A DNA stretch of 64,000 bases from Phaeobacter cretensis (GTDB lineage: Bacteria; Pseudomonadota; Alphaproteobacteria; Rhodobacterales; Rhodobacteraceae): NCBI RefSeq assembly GCF_047372505.1, contig NZ_JBKBEU010000001.1, forward strand, positions 3,100,001 to 3,164,000, given 5' to 3'. Position numbers and translations under genes: made by a program. Below, in pieces: positions 26,344 to 36,396 of the stretch (position 1 is its first letter; each line of letters begins with the position of its first letter). A model generated the notes under the pieces. The model saw only the letters and a list, made by a program, of their open reading frames with translations, was not told the DNA's origin and did no database searches.

Positions 26344-29300
26344 TCACTCCAATTCGATCAGCAGGTCTTTGGCATCAATCTGGCCACCGGGCTGTACGTT
26401 TACTGCCTTAACCACTGCATCGCGTTCCGCATGGATGCCGGTTTCCATCTTCATGGCTTCGATGGTCAGCAACATGTCACCTTCATGCACCTGTTGTCCG
26501 GGTTGAACCGCAACAGTTGCCACAACACCAGGCATAGGAGCGCCGATGTGGTTCAGGTTGCCCTGTTCAGCCTTTGGGTTGGCTTGGGTGGTGGCTTTAA
26601 CCAAACGGTTTGGCACGCGGATCACACGCGGTTGGCCGTTCAGCTCGAAGAAGACTTTGACCTCTCCCATGTCGTCGGTATCACCGATGGCCTGCAGGCG
26701 GATTTCCAGAGTCTTGCCGGGATCGATTTCCGCCGTGATTTCTTCACCCGGTTCCATGCCGTAGAAGAAGGCGCGGGTGGGCAGGCTGCGCACCGGGCCA
26801 TATTGACGGTGGCGGCCCATGTAATCCAAGAACACCTTTGGATACATCAGATAGCCGTTCAGATCCTCGTCATCGACCTCTTTACCTTCCAGTTCTTTGG
26901 ACACTTCTGCACGGGTTGCTTCTAGATCCACAGGGGCGAGATGGGCACCGGGGCGCTCCAGATTTGGCGCATCACCCTTCAACACCTTGGCGACGATGCT
27001 TTCGGGGAACCCACCGGGAGGCTGGCCCAGATTGCCGCGCATCATGTCGACCACCGAATCCGGGAAGGCAACATCTGTGGAGGGGTCTTCGACCTCAGTC
27101 CGCGTCAGCCCCTGGCTGACCATCATCAGTGCCATGTCGCCAACCACCTTGGATGATGGCGTCACCTTCACAATATCGCCGAACATCTGGTTGACGTCCG
27201 AATAGGTCTGGGCCACCTCATGCCAGCGATCTTCCAGTCCTAGGGACCGCGCTTGCGCCTTGAGGTTGGTGAACTGACCACCGGGCATTTCATGCAGATA
27301 TACCTCTGAGGCGGGTGCTTGCAGGCCGGATTCGAATGCGGCATATTGCATCCGCACCTGTTCCCAGTAGTCCGAAATCTCGCGTACTTTGGCGATATCC
27401 AGTCCGGTGTCGCGATCGGTATTTCGCAGGCCTTCGACAATTGAGCCAAGGCAGGGCTGCGACGTGCCGCCACTGAAGGCGTCCATCGCTGCATCAACCG
27501 CATCTACACCCGCATCTGCGGCCGCCAGAATGGTGGCCCCCGCAATGCCGGATGTGTCATGGGTGTGGAAATGGACGGGCAAGCCGACCTCTTCCTTTAG
27601 TGCTTTCACCAGTTGGCGGGCAGCTGCAGGTTTCAACAGACCCGCCATGTCCTTGAGGCCCAGTATATGCGCCCCTGCGGCTTCCAGCTCTTTGGCCATG
27701 CTGACATAGTACTTCAGGTCGTATTTCGCACGGCTAGGATCGAGGATGTCACCCGTGTAGCAGATTGTTCCTTCACAGATCTTGCCTGATTCAACGACCG
27801 CATCCATGGCGACACGCATATTCTCTACCCAGTTCAGCGAGTCAAAAACGCGGAACACGTCAATGCCAGTGGCTGCCTGTTTCACAAAGCTCTGGACCAC
27901 ATTGTCGGGATAATTGGTGTAGCCGACGCCGTTTGAGGCGCGCAGCAGCATCTGCGTCATCAGGTTCGGCATCCGCTCGCGCAGATCGCGCAGGCGCTGC
28001 CAAGGGCATTCCTGCAAGAACCGGTATGCAACATCAAAGGTCGCGCCTCCCCAGCACTCAATCGAAAAGAGCTGGCTGAGGTTTTGCGAATAGGCGGGCG
28101 CTACTTTGATCATGTCATGGCTGCGCATCCGGGTGGCCAACAGCGACTGGTGGCCATCACGCATGGTGGTGTCAGTCAGCAAAAGCTGGCGCTGGGCCTT
28201 CATCCAGTCGGCAACAGCCTGAGCCCCTTTCTGTTCCAACAGATTGCGTGTGCCGTAGGGCTGTGTTGCAGCATCTGCCTTGGGCGCGCGTGGCTCTTTC
28301 AGATCTGCATGCGGTTCCGGGCGACCTTCGGTCTCCGGATGACCATTGACTGAGATATCGGCAATATAGGTCAGCACCTTGGTTCCACGGTCACGGCGTT
28401 TGGCGAACTGGAACAGCTCCGGCGTCTCATCAATGAACTTGGTGGTGTATTCATTCGACAGGAAGGTCGGGTGCTTCAACAGGTTCTCAACAAAGGCGAT
28501 ATTGGTGCTGACACCGCGCACCCGGAATTCGCGCAAGGCGCGGTCCATACGGGCAATCGCCTTCTCTGGCGTTGGCGCTTTTGCTGTCACTTTTGTAAGC
28601 AGGGAATCGTAATACCGGGTGATCACGCCGCCCGCATAGGCGGTGCCACCATCCAGACGGATACCCATACCAGTGGCCGAACGATAGGCCGTGATACGAC
28701 CATAGTCGGGAATAAAGTTATTCAGAGGGTCTTCGGTCGTCACGCGGGTTTGCAGCGCATGGCCATTCAGCTGTATTTCACCCTGACTGGTCTTCCCGGT
28801 TGCCTCGGCAATGGTCTTGCCCTCGGCAATCAGGATTTGCGCCTGTACGATGTCTATGCCGGTGACTTCCTCGGTGACGGTATGCTCAACCTGAACACGG
28901 GGGTTCACCTCGATGAAGTAGAATTTGCCGTCATTCATATCCATCAGGAATTCGACAGTGCCTGCGCATTCATAGTTCACATGCTGACAGATCTTGCGGC
29001 CCAGATCACAAATCTCGGTGCGTTGTTCTTCCGTCAGATAGGGGGCAGGGGCGCGTTCCACCACTTTCTGATTGCGACGCTGGACGGAACAGTCACGCTC
29101 AAACAGGTGGTAAATCTCGCCATGTTTGTCGCCGAGGATCTGCACCTCGACGTGACGGGCGCGGGTGATCATCTTCTCCAGATAGCCCTCGCCGTTGCCA
29201 AAGGCGGCTTCCGCCTCGCGTCGGCCTTCCAGTACCTTCTCTTCCAGCTCGCTCTCACCGAGGATCGGGCGCATTCCACGACCACCGCCACCCCAGGACG

Positions 29301-29784
29301 CTTTCAGCATCAAAGGATAGCCGACCTCGGCTGCTTCCTTGCGGATGGCGTTCATGTCATTGCCCAGTACTTCGGTAGCGGGGATGACTGGCACGCCAGC
29401 TGCAACCGCGACGCGGCGTGCGCTGGCCTTGTCGCCCAAGGCGCGCATGGTTTCAGCTTTTGGGCCAATGAAGGTGATGCCGTTGCGTGCACAGGCATCT
29501 ACAAAATCAGGGTTCTCTGACAATAGGCCGTAGCCGGGGTGAATGGCGTCTGCACCACAGTCCTTGGCCACCCGAATGATTTCATCGATCGATAGATATG
29601 CGGCCACCGGCCCCATGCCTTCACCAATCCGGTAGGCTTCGTCGGCCTTGAATCTGTGCAGGCCCAGCTTGTCCTCTTCGGCGTAGACGGCAACCGTCTT
29701 TTTGCCCATCTCATTAGCGGCCCGCATGACGCGGATGGCGATTTCGCCGCGGTTGGCGATCAGGATTTTCTTGAAGTCGGTCAT
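26344..29784 (-). CDS. pyc: Pyruvate carboxylase
   Basis: 1146 residues, the single-chain form. Biotin carboxylase domain (1 to about 455) with ILIANRGEIAIRVMRAA, LKASWGGGGRGMR and FIEVNPRVQVEHTVTEE; carboxyltransferase domain (about 530-810) with LLTDTTMRDGHQSLLATR and HFHTHDTSG; PYC/OADA domain; C-terminal biotinyl domain with EAMKMET, biotinylated on about K1112. It makes oxaloacetate from pyruvate, an anaplerotic role important in Roseobacter-group bacteria. It depends on biotin from the bio operon in this window. A GAGGA site precedes the ATG. Confidence 0.97.
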   Translation of the reverse strand: MTDFKKILIANRGEIAIRVMRAANEMGKKTVAVYAEEDKLGLHRFKADEAYRIGEGMGPVAAYLSIDEIIRVAKDCGADAIHPGYGLLSENPDFVDACARNGITFIGPKAETMRALGDKASARRVAVAAGVPVIPATEVLGNDMNAIRKEAAEVGYPLMLKASWGGGGRGMRPILGESELEEKVLEGRREAEAAFGNGEGYLEKMITRARHVEVQILGDKHGEIYHLFERDCSVQRRNQKVVERAPAPYLTEEQRTEICDLGRKICQHVNYECAGTVEFLMDMNDGKFYFIEVNPRVQVEHTVTEEVTGIDIVQAQILIAEGKTIAEATGKTSQGEIQLNGHALQTRVTTEDPLNNFIPDYGRITAYRSATGMGIRLDGGTAYAGGVITRYYDSLLTKVTAKAPTPEKAIARMDRALREFRVRGVSTNIAFVENLLKHPTFLSNEYTTKFIDETPELFQFAKRRDRGTKVLTYIADISVNGHPETEGRPEPHADLKEPRAPKADAATQPYGTRNLLEQKGAQAVADWMKAQRQLLLTDTTMRDGHQSLLATRMRSHDMIKVAPAYSQNLSQLFSIECWGGATFDVAYRFLQECPWQRLRDLRERMPNLMTQMLLRASNGVGYTNYPDNVVQSFVKQAATGIDVFRVFDSLNWVENMRVAMDAVVESGKICEGTICYTGDILDPSRAKYDLKYYVSMAKELEAAGAHILGLKDMAGLLKPAAARQLVKALKEEVGLPVHFHTHDTSGIAGATILAAADAGVDAVDAAMDAFSGGTSQPCLGSIVEGLRNTDRDTGLDIAKVREISDYWEQVRMQYAAFESGLQAPASEVYLHEMPGGQFTNLKAQARSLGLEDRWHEVAQTYSDVNQMFGDIVKVTPSSKVVGDMALMMVSQGLTRTEVEDPSTDVAFPDSVVDMMRGNLGQPPGGFPESIVAKVLKGDAPNLERPGAHLAPVDLEATRAEVSKELEGKEVDDEDLNGYLMYPKVFLDYMGRHRQYGPVRSLPTRAFFYGMEPGEEITAEIDPGKTLEIRLQAIGDTDDMGEVKVFFELNGQPRVIRVPNRLVKATTQANPKAEQGNLNHIGAPMPGVVATVAVQPGQQVHEGDMLLTIEAMKMETGIHAERDAVVKAVNVQPGGQIDAKDLLIELE

Positions 29785-29910
29785 AGCGTCCTCGGGGTCG
29801 TACAGTTTGGCGAAGTGTTATGCGCAAATTAGGGTCCGGTATAGACGTAGTTCTGTGCATGGCCAGCGTGATAGCGCTGACTTGAGGCCAGAATCCGGCA
29901 TATAGCGCGA

Positions 29911-31116
29911 TTACGGCGGCTGATTTGAGTCCGCATCGGACCTACCTGTCGTGAATGGCTGTGCTATCGACGGAAGTCTCATCGGCTTGGGCAGCGTGTT
30001 CATGTCAGTCGCACCCAGTTGCCCCATATTGGCCTCCAGATCATTGCGTAGGATGTCGATCAGATGATCGGGGCCATCACGCCCAAGAGCTGCGAGCGCA
30101 AAATGAAACGCGCGACCCAACATGACAAAGTCGGCCCCCAAAGCTTGGGCGCGCAGGATATCCAGGCCGCCTTCGATCCCGCTGTCAAAAATCAACGGCA
30201 GATTACTGGCAGCGCGGATGGAAGGCAGCGCTTCGATGGCAGCAGGGGCAGCATCGAATTGCCGCCCTGCGTGGTTCGAGACCCAAAGCGCATCAACCCC
30301 CAGATCCTCCAACAGCCCTGCGTCCTCAGCGCGCAGAACCCCCTTGACGATCAGGGGGCCAGTCCAGTGGTCGCGTAGCCATTTCACATACTCCCAGTCA
30401 GGTGAGGTGCGCAGCAGATATCCGATATGAGCTGTTGACGAGAGGCTGGTGGCGGCGCCGTCGGTGTAACGATCCAAGGTCCGCATACGCGGCATCCCAT
30501 GCTTTGCCATGCCCAACGCCCAGACAGGCCGTGACACTACCTGCGCCAGCAGGCGCGGCGTAAGCTTTGGCGGCTGAGTTAAGCCAGAACGTGTCTGCCG
30601 TTCTCTGCGCGACGCAACGGGCACATCCACGGTTAGTACCAGGCCAGCAAACCCGGCCGCCTTGGCGCGATCCAGCAAATCACGACGAATGTCAGGGTCT
30701 TTGGGCGGGTAAAGCTGGAACCACGGCGCAGCGCCAAGATCAGCAGCCAGATCTTCGGGTGATTGGCTTGCAACGGTGGACAGGCAATAGGGGATACCAT
30801 GTGCTGCAGCGCAGCGCGCGAGTTGACGTTCTGCGTCCGGCCAGATCAGCCCAGACATGCCGACTGGTGAAATGCCAAACGGCAATGGACGTGGCGTGCC
30901 TAAAAAATCAGACGCTAGCGAAACTTCTTGCGGGCCGTGCAGGATGGATGGGGTGAAACCTATTTGATCCAAGGCAGCACGGTTGCGGGCCTTTGTCGCC
31001 TCTTGTCCCGTCGCACTGTCAAGGTAGTCCCAAACAAAACGAGGCAGGCGCCGCCGGGCGCGCTGGCGAAGGTCACTGAGAGCGGGATAACGCTGGTGCA
31101 GATCCATGCCGCGCAT
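29911..31116 (-). CDS. lldD: FMN-dependent alpha-hydroxy acid dehydrogenase (L-lactate dehydrogenase type)
   Basis: 401 residues. FMN-binding TIM barrel: PFGISPVGMSGLIWPDAE, YCLSTVASQSPEDLA, WFQLYPPKD, LVLTVDVPVASRRERQ, the lysine in LIVKGVL, the catalytic histidine and arginine in VSNHAGRQFDAAPA, and DSGIEGGLDILRAQALGADFVMLGRAF. L-lactate is the most common substrate in this branch; glycolate or mandelate cannot be ruled out. An AAGG site is nine bases before the ATG; a second ATG three codons later is possible. Confidence 0.87.
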   Translation of the reverse strand: MRGMDLHQRYPALSDLRQRARRRLPRFVWDYLDSATGQEATKARNRAALDQIGFTPSILHGPQEVSLASDFLGTPRPLPFGISPVGMSGLIWPDAERQLARCAAAHGIPYCLSTVASQSPEDLAADLGAAPWFQLYPPKDPDIRRDLLDRAKAAGFAGLVLTVDVPVASRRERQTRSGLTQPPKLTPRLLAQVVSRPVWALGMAKHGMPRMRTLDRYTDGAATSLSSTAHIGYLLRTSPDWEYVKWLRDHWTGPLIVKGVLRAEDAGLLEDLGVDALWVSNHAGRQFDAAPAAIEALPSIRAASNLPLIFDSGIEGGLDILRAQALGADFVMLGRAFHFALAALGRDGPDHLIDILRNDLEANMGQLGATDMNTLPKPMRLPSIAQPFTTGRSDADSNQPP

Positions 31117-31375
31117 TTGTCGCTGCCTTGCAGCAAAAGTCTAGTGCGGAGTGCAGCACTGAAACAATTTTGTAACTATTCCTGCTGTGATTGTTCCGGA
31201 ATAACTGCATGCAGGTCCATAACATCGGGGCGCGTATTCGCAGTTGTTGAGCTGTCAGGCACGGTAGACGAAGAGACCGTGCAAAGCGGCTTTTCTGACA
31301 GTGCGCTGATGGTTGACCAAGGTATAAAGCTATCGCAATTGGCGGGGTATCGCCTCTTGTACGCAGTGTTTGCGG

Positions 31376-33184
31376 TCATTCAGCAGCGATCGGGGACTCA
31401 GGTCCTGAGCGCTTTGAATTGCCGTCCTGCGCCGCCGGATCACGCGGGGCTTGCTCCGCTGTACAGGCGAGGCAGACCTGGTTTCTCCCTTTTGCCTTGG
31501 CAGCATATAGTGCTTCGTCCGCGGCGCGCAGCAGGTCCTGCGGCATGGTGCCGTGGCGAGGGTAATTGGCCACACCGAGCGAGATCGAAATTCCGGGTAG
31601 CGCCTTTTCGCCGTAGCGCACGACGATGGCTTCGACGGCCTGCCGCAGCAATTCAGCTTTGGTCATCACGTCCTCGGGGCTGGTTCCGGGCAGGATCAAA
31701 GTGAATTCCTCGCCGCCTGGGCGACAGGCGACTTCCTCGCCGTCACAGGCCTGTTCCAGCACTGATCCGACTGCACGCAAGACCATGTCGCCGGCATCGT
31801 GGCCGTGATTGTCGTTGAACTTCTTGAAGTGATCAACATCCACCGCGATCAAACCAAGCGCGGTGCCGGAATTAAGGCTGGCATTGATGCTCTTGCGTAG
31901 GGTTTCGGTCATATGGCGACGGTTGAACAATCCGGTCAGTGGATCGCGTACTGACTGGTCGTGCAGCTGATCACGCATCCGCACGTTTGCGATGGCCATG
32001 GAAATCTGTTCTGCACACATTTGGGCCAGTTTTCGGCTGCTGATGAACTCCTCAGTCGCATCACCAAGCGCACGTAGATGCATCAGGCCGACGGTTTCAC
32101 CATGGGCGAGGATCGGAAAGCAGTAGTAGGCGCGACCGTCATGAGGTTCGGCGTGTTCACAGACAAAATCAATTTCAGACATGCCGTACTCATAGGTCCG
32201 TCCCCGGCGCAGCCCCCAGCACTCCTCCGGGTGGATGTGATCCTTGTGGATGCCGCCGTTCCAGCTGGCGCAGCCGTCAAGTACATCGCGTGAGTTGGAG
32301 TAGACATAGACGCTGCCCTCGGCCGTTGGCAGGATATGTGTCATAAAACGGGCGACCATATCAAACAGCTCATCGAGAGACCGGCTGGATTGCAGCCATT
32401 CATTCAGCTCGCCCAATAATTGAACTTCACGGGCAAGGCGGAGTTGTTCGTCGAGGATTCCGCGTTCTGTTTCATTGCGCTGACGCATCTGGTTCATATT
32501 GACGCGATTGGCTTTGAACACCACATAGACCGCGATAGTCATCGCCAGAAGTGCGATGGAGGTGAGCACAATCAGCGATAGCTGTACCCGCTGGAGGAAA
32601 ATGTTACGTATGTCCGTGATATCGGTATAGAAATCGATGGCGCCCTCAAAATGCCCGTTGTGAATGAGCGGCATATAAACTTGGGCAACTTCACGTGTGA
32701 CATTGCTATCATAAGAATCAGAACCAAGCGTCAGGCCGTCTACGTCATAGGCAGGCATCTCTTCGTGCATGTAATACACTTCGCCACGGGCGACTTGTGT
32801 TGTGAAGAATGCGTTGGCGTCGAACTCACCAATTTCATCGCTGCGTGAGGACCAGAAGATTTCGCCATCGCTGGTAAGCAGGCGATATCGGAAAACATCG
32901 GTCTCTTCGGTGAGCAGTGTCAGCATATGAGCATCGTGCGGTTGAATGATGCCTTCTTCAAACGCGGTGTCAACATCACCCATGTGCAAAACAACACGGC
33001 GCTGCCAGAGATTCGCTTGCTTGCGAATGTCGGATTCCAGCATGTAATCGACAATCGGGACGGGCACAGCAAACACGGCCCAGATCGACATTCCTGCTGC
33101 TACAATGAGCACGAACAGAAGGGACATACTGCGGATTTTCTCTGTGACGCTGGTTTTGAAATCGTGCTTCATTCTACTAGTCAC
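31376..33184 (-). CDS. Membrane diguanylate cyclase (GAF-GGDEF)
   Basis: 602 residues. Membrane segments at about 20-40 and 200-225 bracket an extracytoplasmic sensor region of about 160 residues. A GAF-like domain follows (about 250-405; LFDMVARFMTHILP, CFPILAHGETVGLMHL), then a GGDEF domain (about 420-575) with DPLTGLFNRRHM, VDVDHFKKFNDNHGHDAGD and an intact active site RPGGEEF, so it should make cyclic di-GMP. No RxxD inhibitory site precedes GGEEF, suggesting no product feedback. Stimulus unknown. Divergent from the helicase gene. Confidence 0.9.
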   Translation of the reverse strand: MTSRMKHDFKTSVTEKIRSMSLLFVLIVAAGMSIWAVFAVPVPIVDYMLESDIRKQANLWQRRVVLHMGDVDTAFEEGIIQPHDAHMLTLLTEETDVFRYRLLTSDGEIFWSSRSDEIGEFDANAFFTTQVARGEVYYMHEEMPAYDVDGLTLGSDSYDSNVTREVAQVYMPLIHNGHFEGAIDFYTDITDIRNIFLQRVQLSLIVLTSIALLAMTIAVYVVFKANRVNMNQMRQRNETERGILDEQLRLAREVQLLGELNEWLQSSRSLDELFDMVARFMTHILPTAEGSVYVYSNSRDVLDGCASWNGGIHKDHIHPEECWGLRRGRTYEYGMSEIDFVCEHAEPHDGRAYYCFPILAHGETVGLMHLRALGDATEEFISSRKLAQMCAEQISMAIANVRMRDQLHDQSVRDPLTGLFNRRHMTETLRKSINASLNSGTALGLIAVDVDHFKKFNDNHGHDAGDMVLRAVGSVLEQACDGEEVACRPGGEEFTLILPGTSPEDVMTKAELLRQAVEAIVVRYGEKALPGISISLGVANYPRHGTMPQDLLRAADEALYAAKAKGRNQVCLACTAEQAPRDPAAQDGNSKRSGPESPIAAE

Positions 33185-33411
33185 TGCCTAATAAGTACTG
33201 GTTCTACGGCGCTGCGAGTGCAATCGGACGTTGAATTATTTTGGACAAAGGGGTTTTCGATTTGGTTAACGCATGGTTGCTTCTGAATTTATTGTAAGTT
33301 TAAACTCTTGAAAATTTGTAGAGATTACGGCCTTGACGCAACGCACTGACCGGCGGAACAGACTGTGAACGCCCCTTTTCGCCATCATTGAATCGCGCTA
33401 GGATCACGCTC

Positions 33412-35769
33412 ATGAGCAGTTTTGACGATATCGACCCCTATGAGGGGATTTCGCTTTCCGCGCGCGCCATGGCGGCGCGGCCGATGCCTTATCTGGACGG
33501 GTTGAATCCGGCCCAGCGTGCCGCCGTTGAATGTCTGGAGGGGCCGGTGCTGATGCTGGCGGGGGCCGGGACTGGTAAAACCAAGGCGCTGACTGCACGG
33601 ATTGTGCATCTGCTGACCACCGGCACCGCAAAACCGAATGAAATTCTGGCCGTAACCTTCACCAATAAGGCCGCCCGCGAGATGAAAGAGCGTGTCGCAG
33701 GTATGCTGGGGCAGGCGGTTGAGGGGATGCCGTGGCTCGGGACATTCCATTCGATCTGCGTCAAGCTGTTGCGCCGCCATGCAGAGCTGGTTGGCCTCAA
33801 ATCGAATTTTACGATTCTGGATACCGACGATCAGATCCGGCTTTTGAAGCAGCTGATTAAAGTCGAGGGCATTGACGACAAACGTTGGCCTGCGCGAATG
33901 CTGGCAGGCGTTATTGACGACTGGAAAAACCGCGCGCTGACCCCGTCCAAAGTGCCGGTTTCCGATGCCAGCGCTTATAATCACCGGGGTGTTGATTTCT
34001 ACGCCCAGTATCAGGCGCGGCTCAAAGATCTGAATGCCGTCGATTTTGGTGATCTGCTTTTGCATATGGTTACCATCTTTCAGGATAACCCGGATGTGCT
34101 GGAGCAGTATCAACGCTGGTTCCGCTTCATCATGGTGGACGAATATCAGGATACCAACGTTGCGCAGTATCTGTGGCTGCGGTTGCTGGCGGGGGCACAT
34201 AAAAACATCTGCTGTGTCGGTGATGACGATCAGTCGATCTACGGCTGGCGCGGTGCTGAGGTGGGTAATATCCTGCGTTTCGAGCAGGATTTTCCCGGCG
34301 CCAACGTCGTACGGTTGGAACAGAATTATCGCTCCACGGAACATATTCTAAGTGCTGCGTCCGGCGTGATCCGTGGCAATAGTGGCCGCCTTGGCAAAGA
34401 GCTGTGGACTGAGGCGAGGGGCGGCGAGAAAGTCCGTCTGATTGGTCATTGGGATGGCGAGGAAGAAGCCCGCTGGATCGGTGAGGAAGTTGAGGCAATG
34501 CAGCGCGGTACCCGCGGGCTTGCACCGATCGACCTTAATAATATGGCTATTCTGGTAAGGGCCTCGCATCAGATGCGCGCATTTGAGGACCGCTTCCTGA
34601 CCATTGGCTTGCCATATCGGGTCATTGGCGGTCCGCGCTTCTATGAACGGCTCGAGATTCGCGATGCGATGGCTTATTTCCGACAGGCGGTCAGCCCGGA
34701 TGACGATCTTGCCTTTGAGCGGATCGTAAACACGCCCAAACGGGGGTTGGGCGATAAGGCGCAGCAGACCATCCAGACCATGGCGCGCAGCAATGGTGTC
34801 TCTCTGGTTGAAGGGGCGCGTCTGGCAGTCGAGTCCGGTCAGATCAAAGGGAAGGGCGGCAATGCTCTGCGTCAGTTGGTGACTGATCTGGCGCGTTGGG
34901 GGCGGCTCGTTGGGGATACTGACGTGACCCATATGGAGCTGGCCGAGACGATTCTCGATGAGAGCGGCTACACCACAATGTGGCAGACCGACAAGAGCCC
35001 CGATTCCCCTGGTCGGCTGGAAAACCTCAAGGAGTTAGTCAAGGCGTTGGAAGCATTTGAGAACCTTCAGGGCTTCCTCGAACATGTCAGCCTGATCATG
35101 GACAATGATAAACAGGACGCCGCGCAGAAAGTCTCGATCATGACCCTGCACGCGGCCAAAGGGTTGGAATTCCCCGCGGTCTTTTTGCCCGGATGGGAGG
35201 ACGGCTTGTTCCCCTCGCAGCGTTCGATGGACGAAAGCGGCCTCAAAGGTCTCGAGGAGGAGCGCCGCCTGGCCTATGTCGGGATCACCAGAGCGGAGGA
35301 AGTCTGTACGATTTCCTTTGCAGGTAACCGTCGTGTCTTTGGTCAATGGCAATCACAACTCCCTTCGCGCTTCATAGATGAACTGCCTGAGGAACATGTG
35401 GAGGTGCTGACGCCGCCGGGCCTTTATGGTGGCGGCTATGGTGCAGCGGCGGCCGGCGGTGGTCAGGTGCGCTCCACGATTGAGGAGCGCATGGCGACTG
35501 CCGATGGCTACAATTCTCCCGGCTGGAAGCGCATGCAATCCCGCGCCGGGGAACGTGGTGTGTCACAGCCCAAGGAAAGCAAATCGAGCGTCATTGACCT
35601 GACCGCAATATCCGCTTTCACCGTCGGGGAGCGGGTCTTTCATCAGAAGTTCGGCTATGGCGCTATCATCGCGATTGAAGGCGATAAGCTGGAGGTCGAT
35701 TTTGAGAAGGCGGGATCAAAGAAAGTTGTGGCCCGATTTGTCTCTGCCGAGGATGGCGTTCCCTTCTAA
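33412..35769 (+). CDS. uvrD: UvrD/PcrA-type superfamily 1 DNA helicase
   Basis: 785 residues from ATG 33412, seven bases after an AGGAT site (an in-frame start eight codons upstream is less likely). 3'-5' helicase with motif Q LNPAQRAAVE, Walker A GAGTGKT (51-57), VTFTNKAAREMKERV (Ia), MVDEYQDTN (II), GDDDQSIYGWRGA (III), EQNYRSTEHIL (IV), MTLHAAKGLEFPAVFLPG (V) and AYVGITRAEE (VI). The C-terminal tail EGDKLEVDFEKAGSKKVVARF is the usual Tudor-like end of UvrD/PcrA. Acts in nucleotide excision and mismatch repair. Confidence 0.95.
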   Translation: MSSFDDIDPYEGISLSARAMAARPMPYLDGLNPAQRAAVECLEGPVLMLAGAGTGKTKALTARIVHLLTTGTAKPNEILAVTFTNKAAREMKERVAGMLGQAVEGMPWLGTFHSICVKLLRRHAELVGLKSNFTILDTDDQIRLLKQLIKVEGIDDKRWPARMLAGVIDDWKNRALTPSKVPVSDASAYNHRGVDFYAQYQARLKDLNAVDFGDLLLHMVTIFQDNPDVLEQYQRWFRFIMVDEYQDTNVAQYLWLRLLAGAHKNICCVGDDDQSIYGWRGAEVGNILRFEQDFPGANVVRLEQNYRSTEHILSAASGVIRGNSGRLGKELWTEARGGEKVRLIGHWDGEEEARWIGEEVEAMQRGTRGLAPIDLNNMAILVRASHQMRAFEDRFLTIGLPYRVIGGPRFYERLEIRDAMAYFRQAVSPDDDLAFERIVNTPKRGLGDKAQQTIQTMARSNGVSLVEGARLAVESGQIKGKGGNALRQLVTDLARWGRLVGDTDVTHMELAETILDESGYTTMWQTDKSPDSPGRLENLKELVKALEAFENLQGFLEHVSLIMDNDKQDAAQKVSIMTLHAAKGLEFPAVFLPGWEDGLFPSQRSMDESGLKGLEEERRLAYVGITRAEEVCTISFAGNRRVFGQWQSQLPSRFIDELPEEHVEVLTPPGLYGGGYGAAAAGGGQVRSTIEERMATADGYNSPGWKRMQSRAGERGVSQPKESKSSVIDLTAISAFTVGERVFHQKFGYGAIIAIEGDKLEVDFEKAGSKKVVARFVSAEDGVPF

Positions 35770-35811
35770 AATCTCAATCGCGCATGCCTAGCGCACATTA
35801 ACAAGACTTCA

Positions 35812-35839
35812 GGCGTCGACGGTTTCGTCGGCGCCTTTT
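35812..35839 (+). terminator. Terminator of the helicase gene
   Basis: GGCGTCGACG, loop GTTT, CGTCGGCGCC (one G-U pair), then TTTT. About 40 bases after the stop. Confidence 0.9.
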
Positions 35840-35925
35840 GCATTTTCTGATTGTCGTTATGGAGAAATGGCCGGCTAGGCATGCCGCAATGGGCAATCAA
35901 AATTGGTCAGGCCAGCAACTTGGCA

Positions 35926-35967
35926 CAAAAAAACGGCGGTGCCAGGGAGGAGGAGGGCACCGCCGTT
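35926..35967 (-). ncRNA. CcsR-like sRNA hairpin 4, also the operon terminator
   Basis: On the minus strand a perfect 12-base-pair stem AACGGCGGTGCC/GGCACCGCCGTT carries the loop CTCCTCCTCCCT and is followed by seven T. The loop is the CCUCCUCCC (anti-Shine-Dalgarno) motif of the CcsR family. It is the last of four such hairpins behind the DUF1127 gene. Confidence 0.85.
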
Positions 35968-35974
35968 CTGCGCA

Positions 35975-36009
35975 ACACCATAACCCTCAGGGAGGAGGAG
36001 GCATGGTGT
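35975..36009 (-). ncRNA. CcsR-like sRNA hairpin 3
   Basis: Minus-strand stem ACACCAT/ATGGTGT (7 bp) with a 21-base loop containing CCTCCTCCTCCCT. The least regular member of the array: shorter stem and longer loop. Confidence 0.75.
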
Positions 36010-36041
36010 ATCAGGGTCCGGCTACGACGCCGGTATAGGGT

Positions 36042-36075
36042 GCGGTGACATCAGGGAGGAGGAAGATGTCACCGC
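36042..36075 (-). ncRNA. CcsR-like sRNA hairpin 2
   Basis: Minus-strand perfect 11-base-pair stem GCGGTGACATC/GATGTCACCGC with loop TTCCTCCTCCCT. A further small hairpin (CCGGCGTCGTAGCCGG) lies between this one and hairpin 3. Confidence 0.85.
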
Positions 36076-36080
36076 GATTA

Positions 36081-36113
36081 CAGGCCCTCTAGGGAGGAGG
36101 AGAAGAGAGCCTG
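36081..36113 (-). ncRNA. CcsR-like sRNA hairpin 1
   Basis: Minus-strand stem CAGGCTCTCT/AGAGGGCCTG (10 bp, one G-U) with loop TCTCCTCCTCCCT, beginning seven bases after the DUF1127 stop codon. Confidence 0.8.
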
Positions 36114-36119
36114 ATCTCT

Positions 36120-36338
36120 TTATTTCGTGCCGTAAGCCGCTTCATAGGCAACGCTGCGCAGCATGGAGCGGCTGAGCCCCAGATCCGCCAGTTCGCGACC
36201 CGAGAGCGTCGACAGCTCGTCAATGGTCTGGCGATACAGGCGATAGCGTGCAATCTTGCCTTTCAATTCGTCGAACACTGCGCGCGGGCTGAAGGCCAGA
36301 GCGCCTTTACGGGTTGTGATGTTGTCAACAGCGGCCAT
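36120..36338 (-). CDS. DUF1127 small protein (CcaF1-like), host gene of the CcsR array
   Basis: 72 residues, basic and arginine/lysine-rich, with the DUF1127 core RYRLYRQTIDELSTLSGRELADLGLSRSMLRSVAYEAAYG. In Rhodobacter sphaeroides a homologous small gene (RSP_6037, CcaF1) is co-transcribed with four downstream CcsR sRNAs; the same order is seen here. DUF1127 proteins are thought to act as RNA-related regulators. An AAGGA site lies eight bases before the ATG. Part of a stress-induced transcript by analogy; induction is not shown by sequence. Confidence 0.88.
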   Translation of the reverse strand: MAAVDNITTRKGALAFSPRAVFDELKGKIARYRLYRQTIDELSTLSGRELADLGLSRSMLRSVAYEAAYGTK

Positions 36339-36396
36339 CGCGTTTGTCCTTAGCGTCTAGTAGTGTCTGACCGTTTCCGGCCTCTCTTGTAGACTA

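Noticed and set aside
28471..29520. 349-codon frame antisense to pyruvate carboxylase
   Set aside because: Lies wholly inside a clear conserved domain on the other strand and resembles no protein family.
31176..31379. 67-codon frame starting in an ATGA overlap with the diguanylate cyclase stop
   Set aside because: Low-complexity Ser/Thr-rich sequence without ribosome-binding site evidence or family resemblance; the overlap is probably chance. A hairpin at 31259-31282 has no T run.
35926..36113. Repeated AGGGAGGAGGA units that could be taken for a CRISPR or tandem repeat
   Set aside because: Only the loop motif repeats; spacing is irregular (46, 62 and 38 bases) and each copy lies in its own hairpin with a different stem. 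This fits the CcsR sRNA family.
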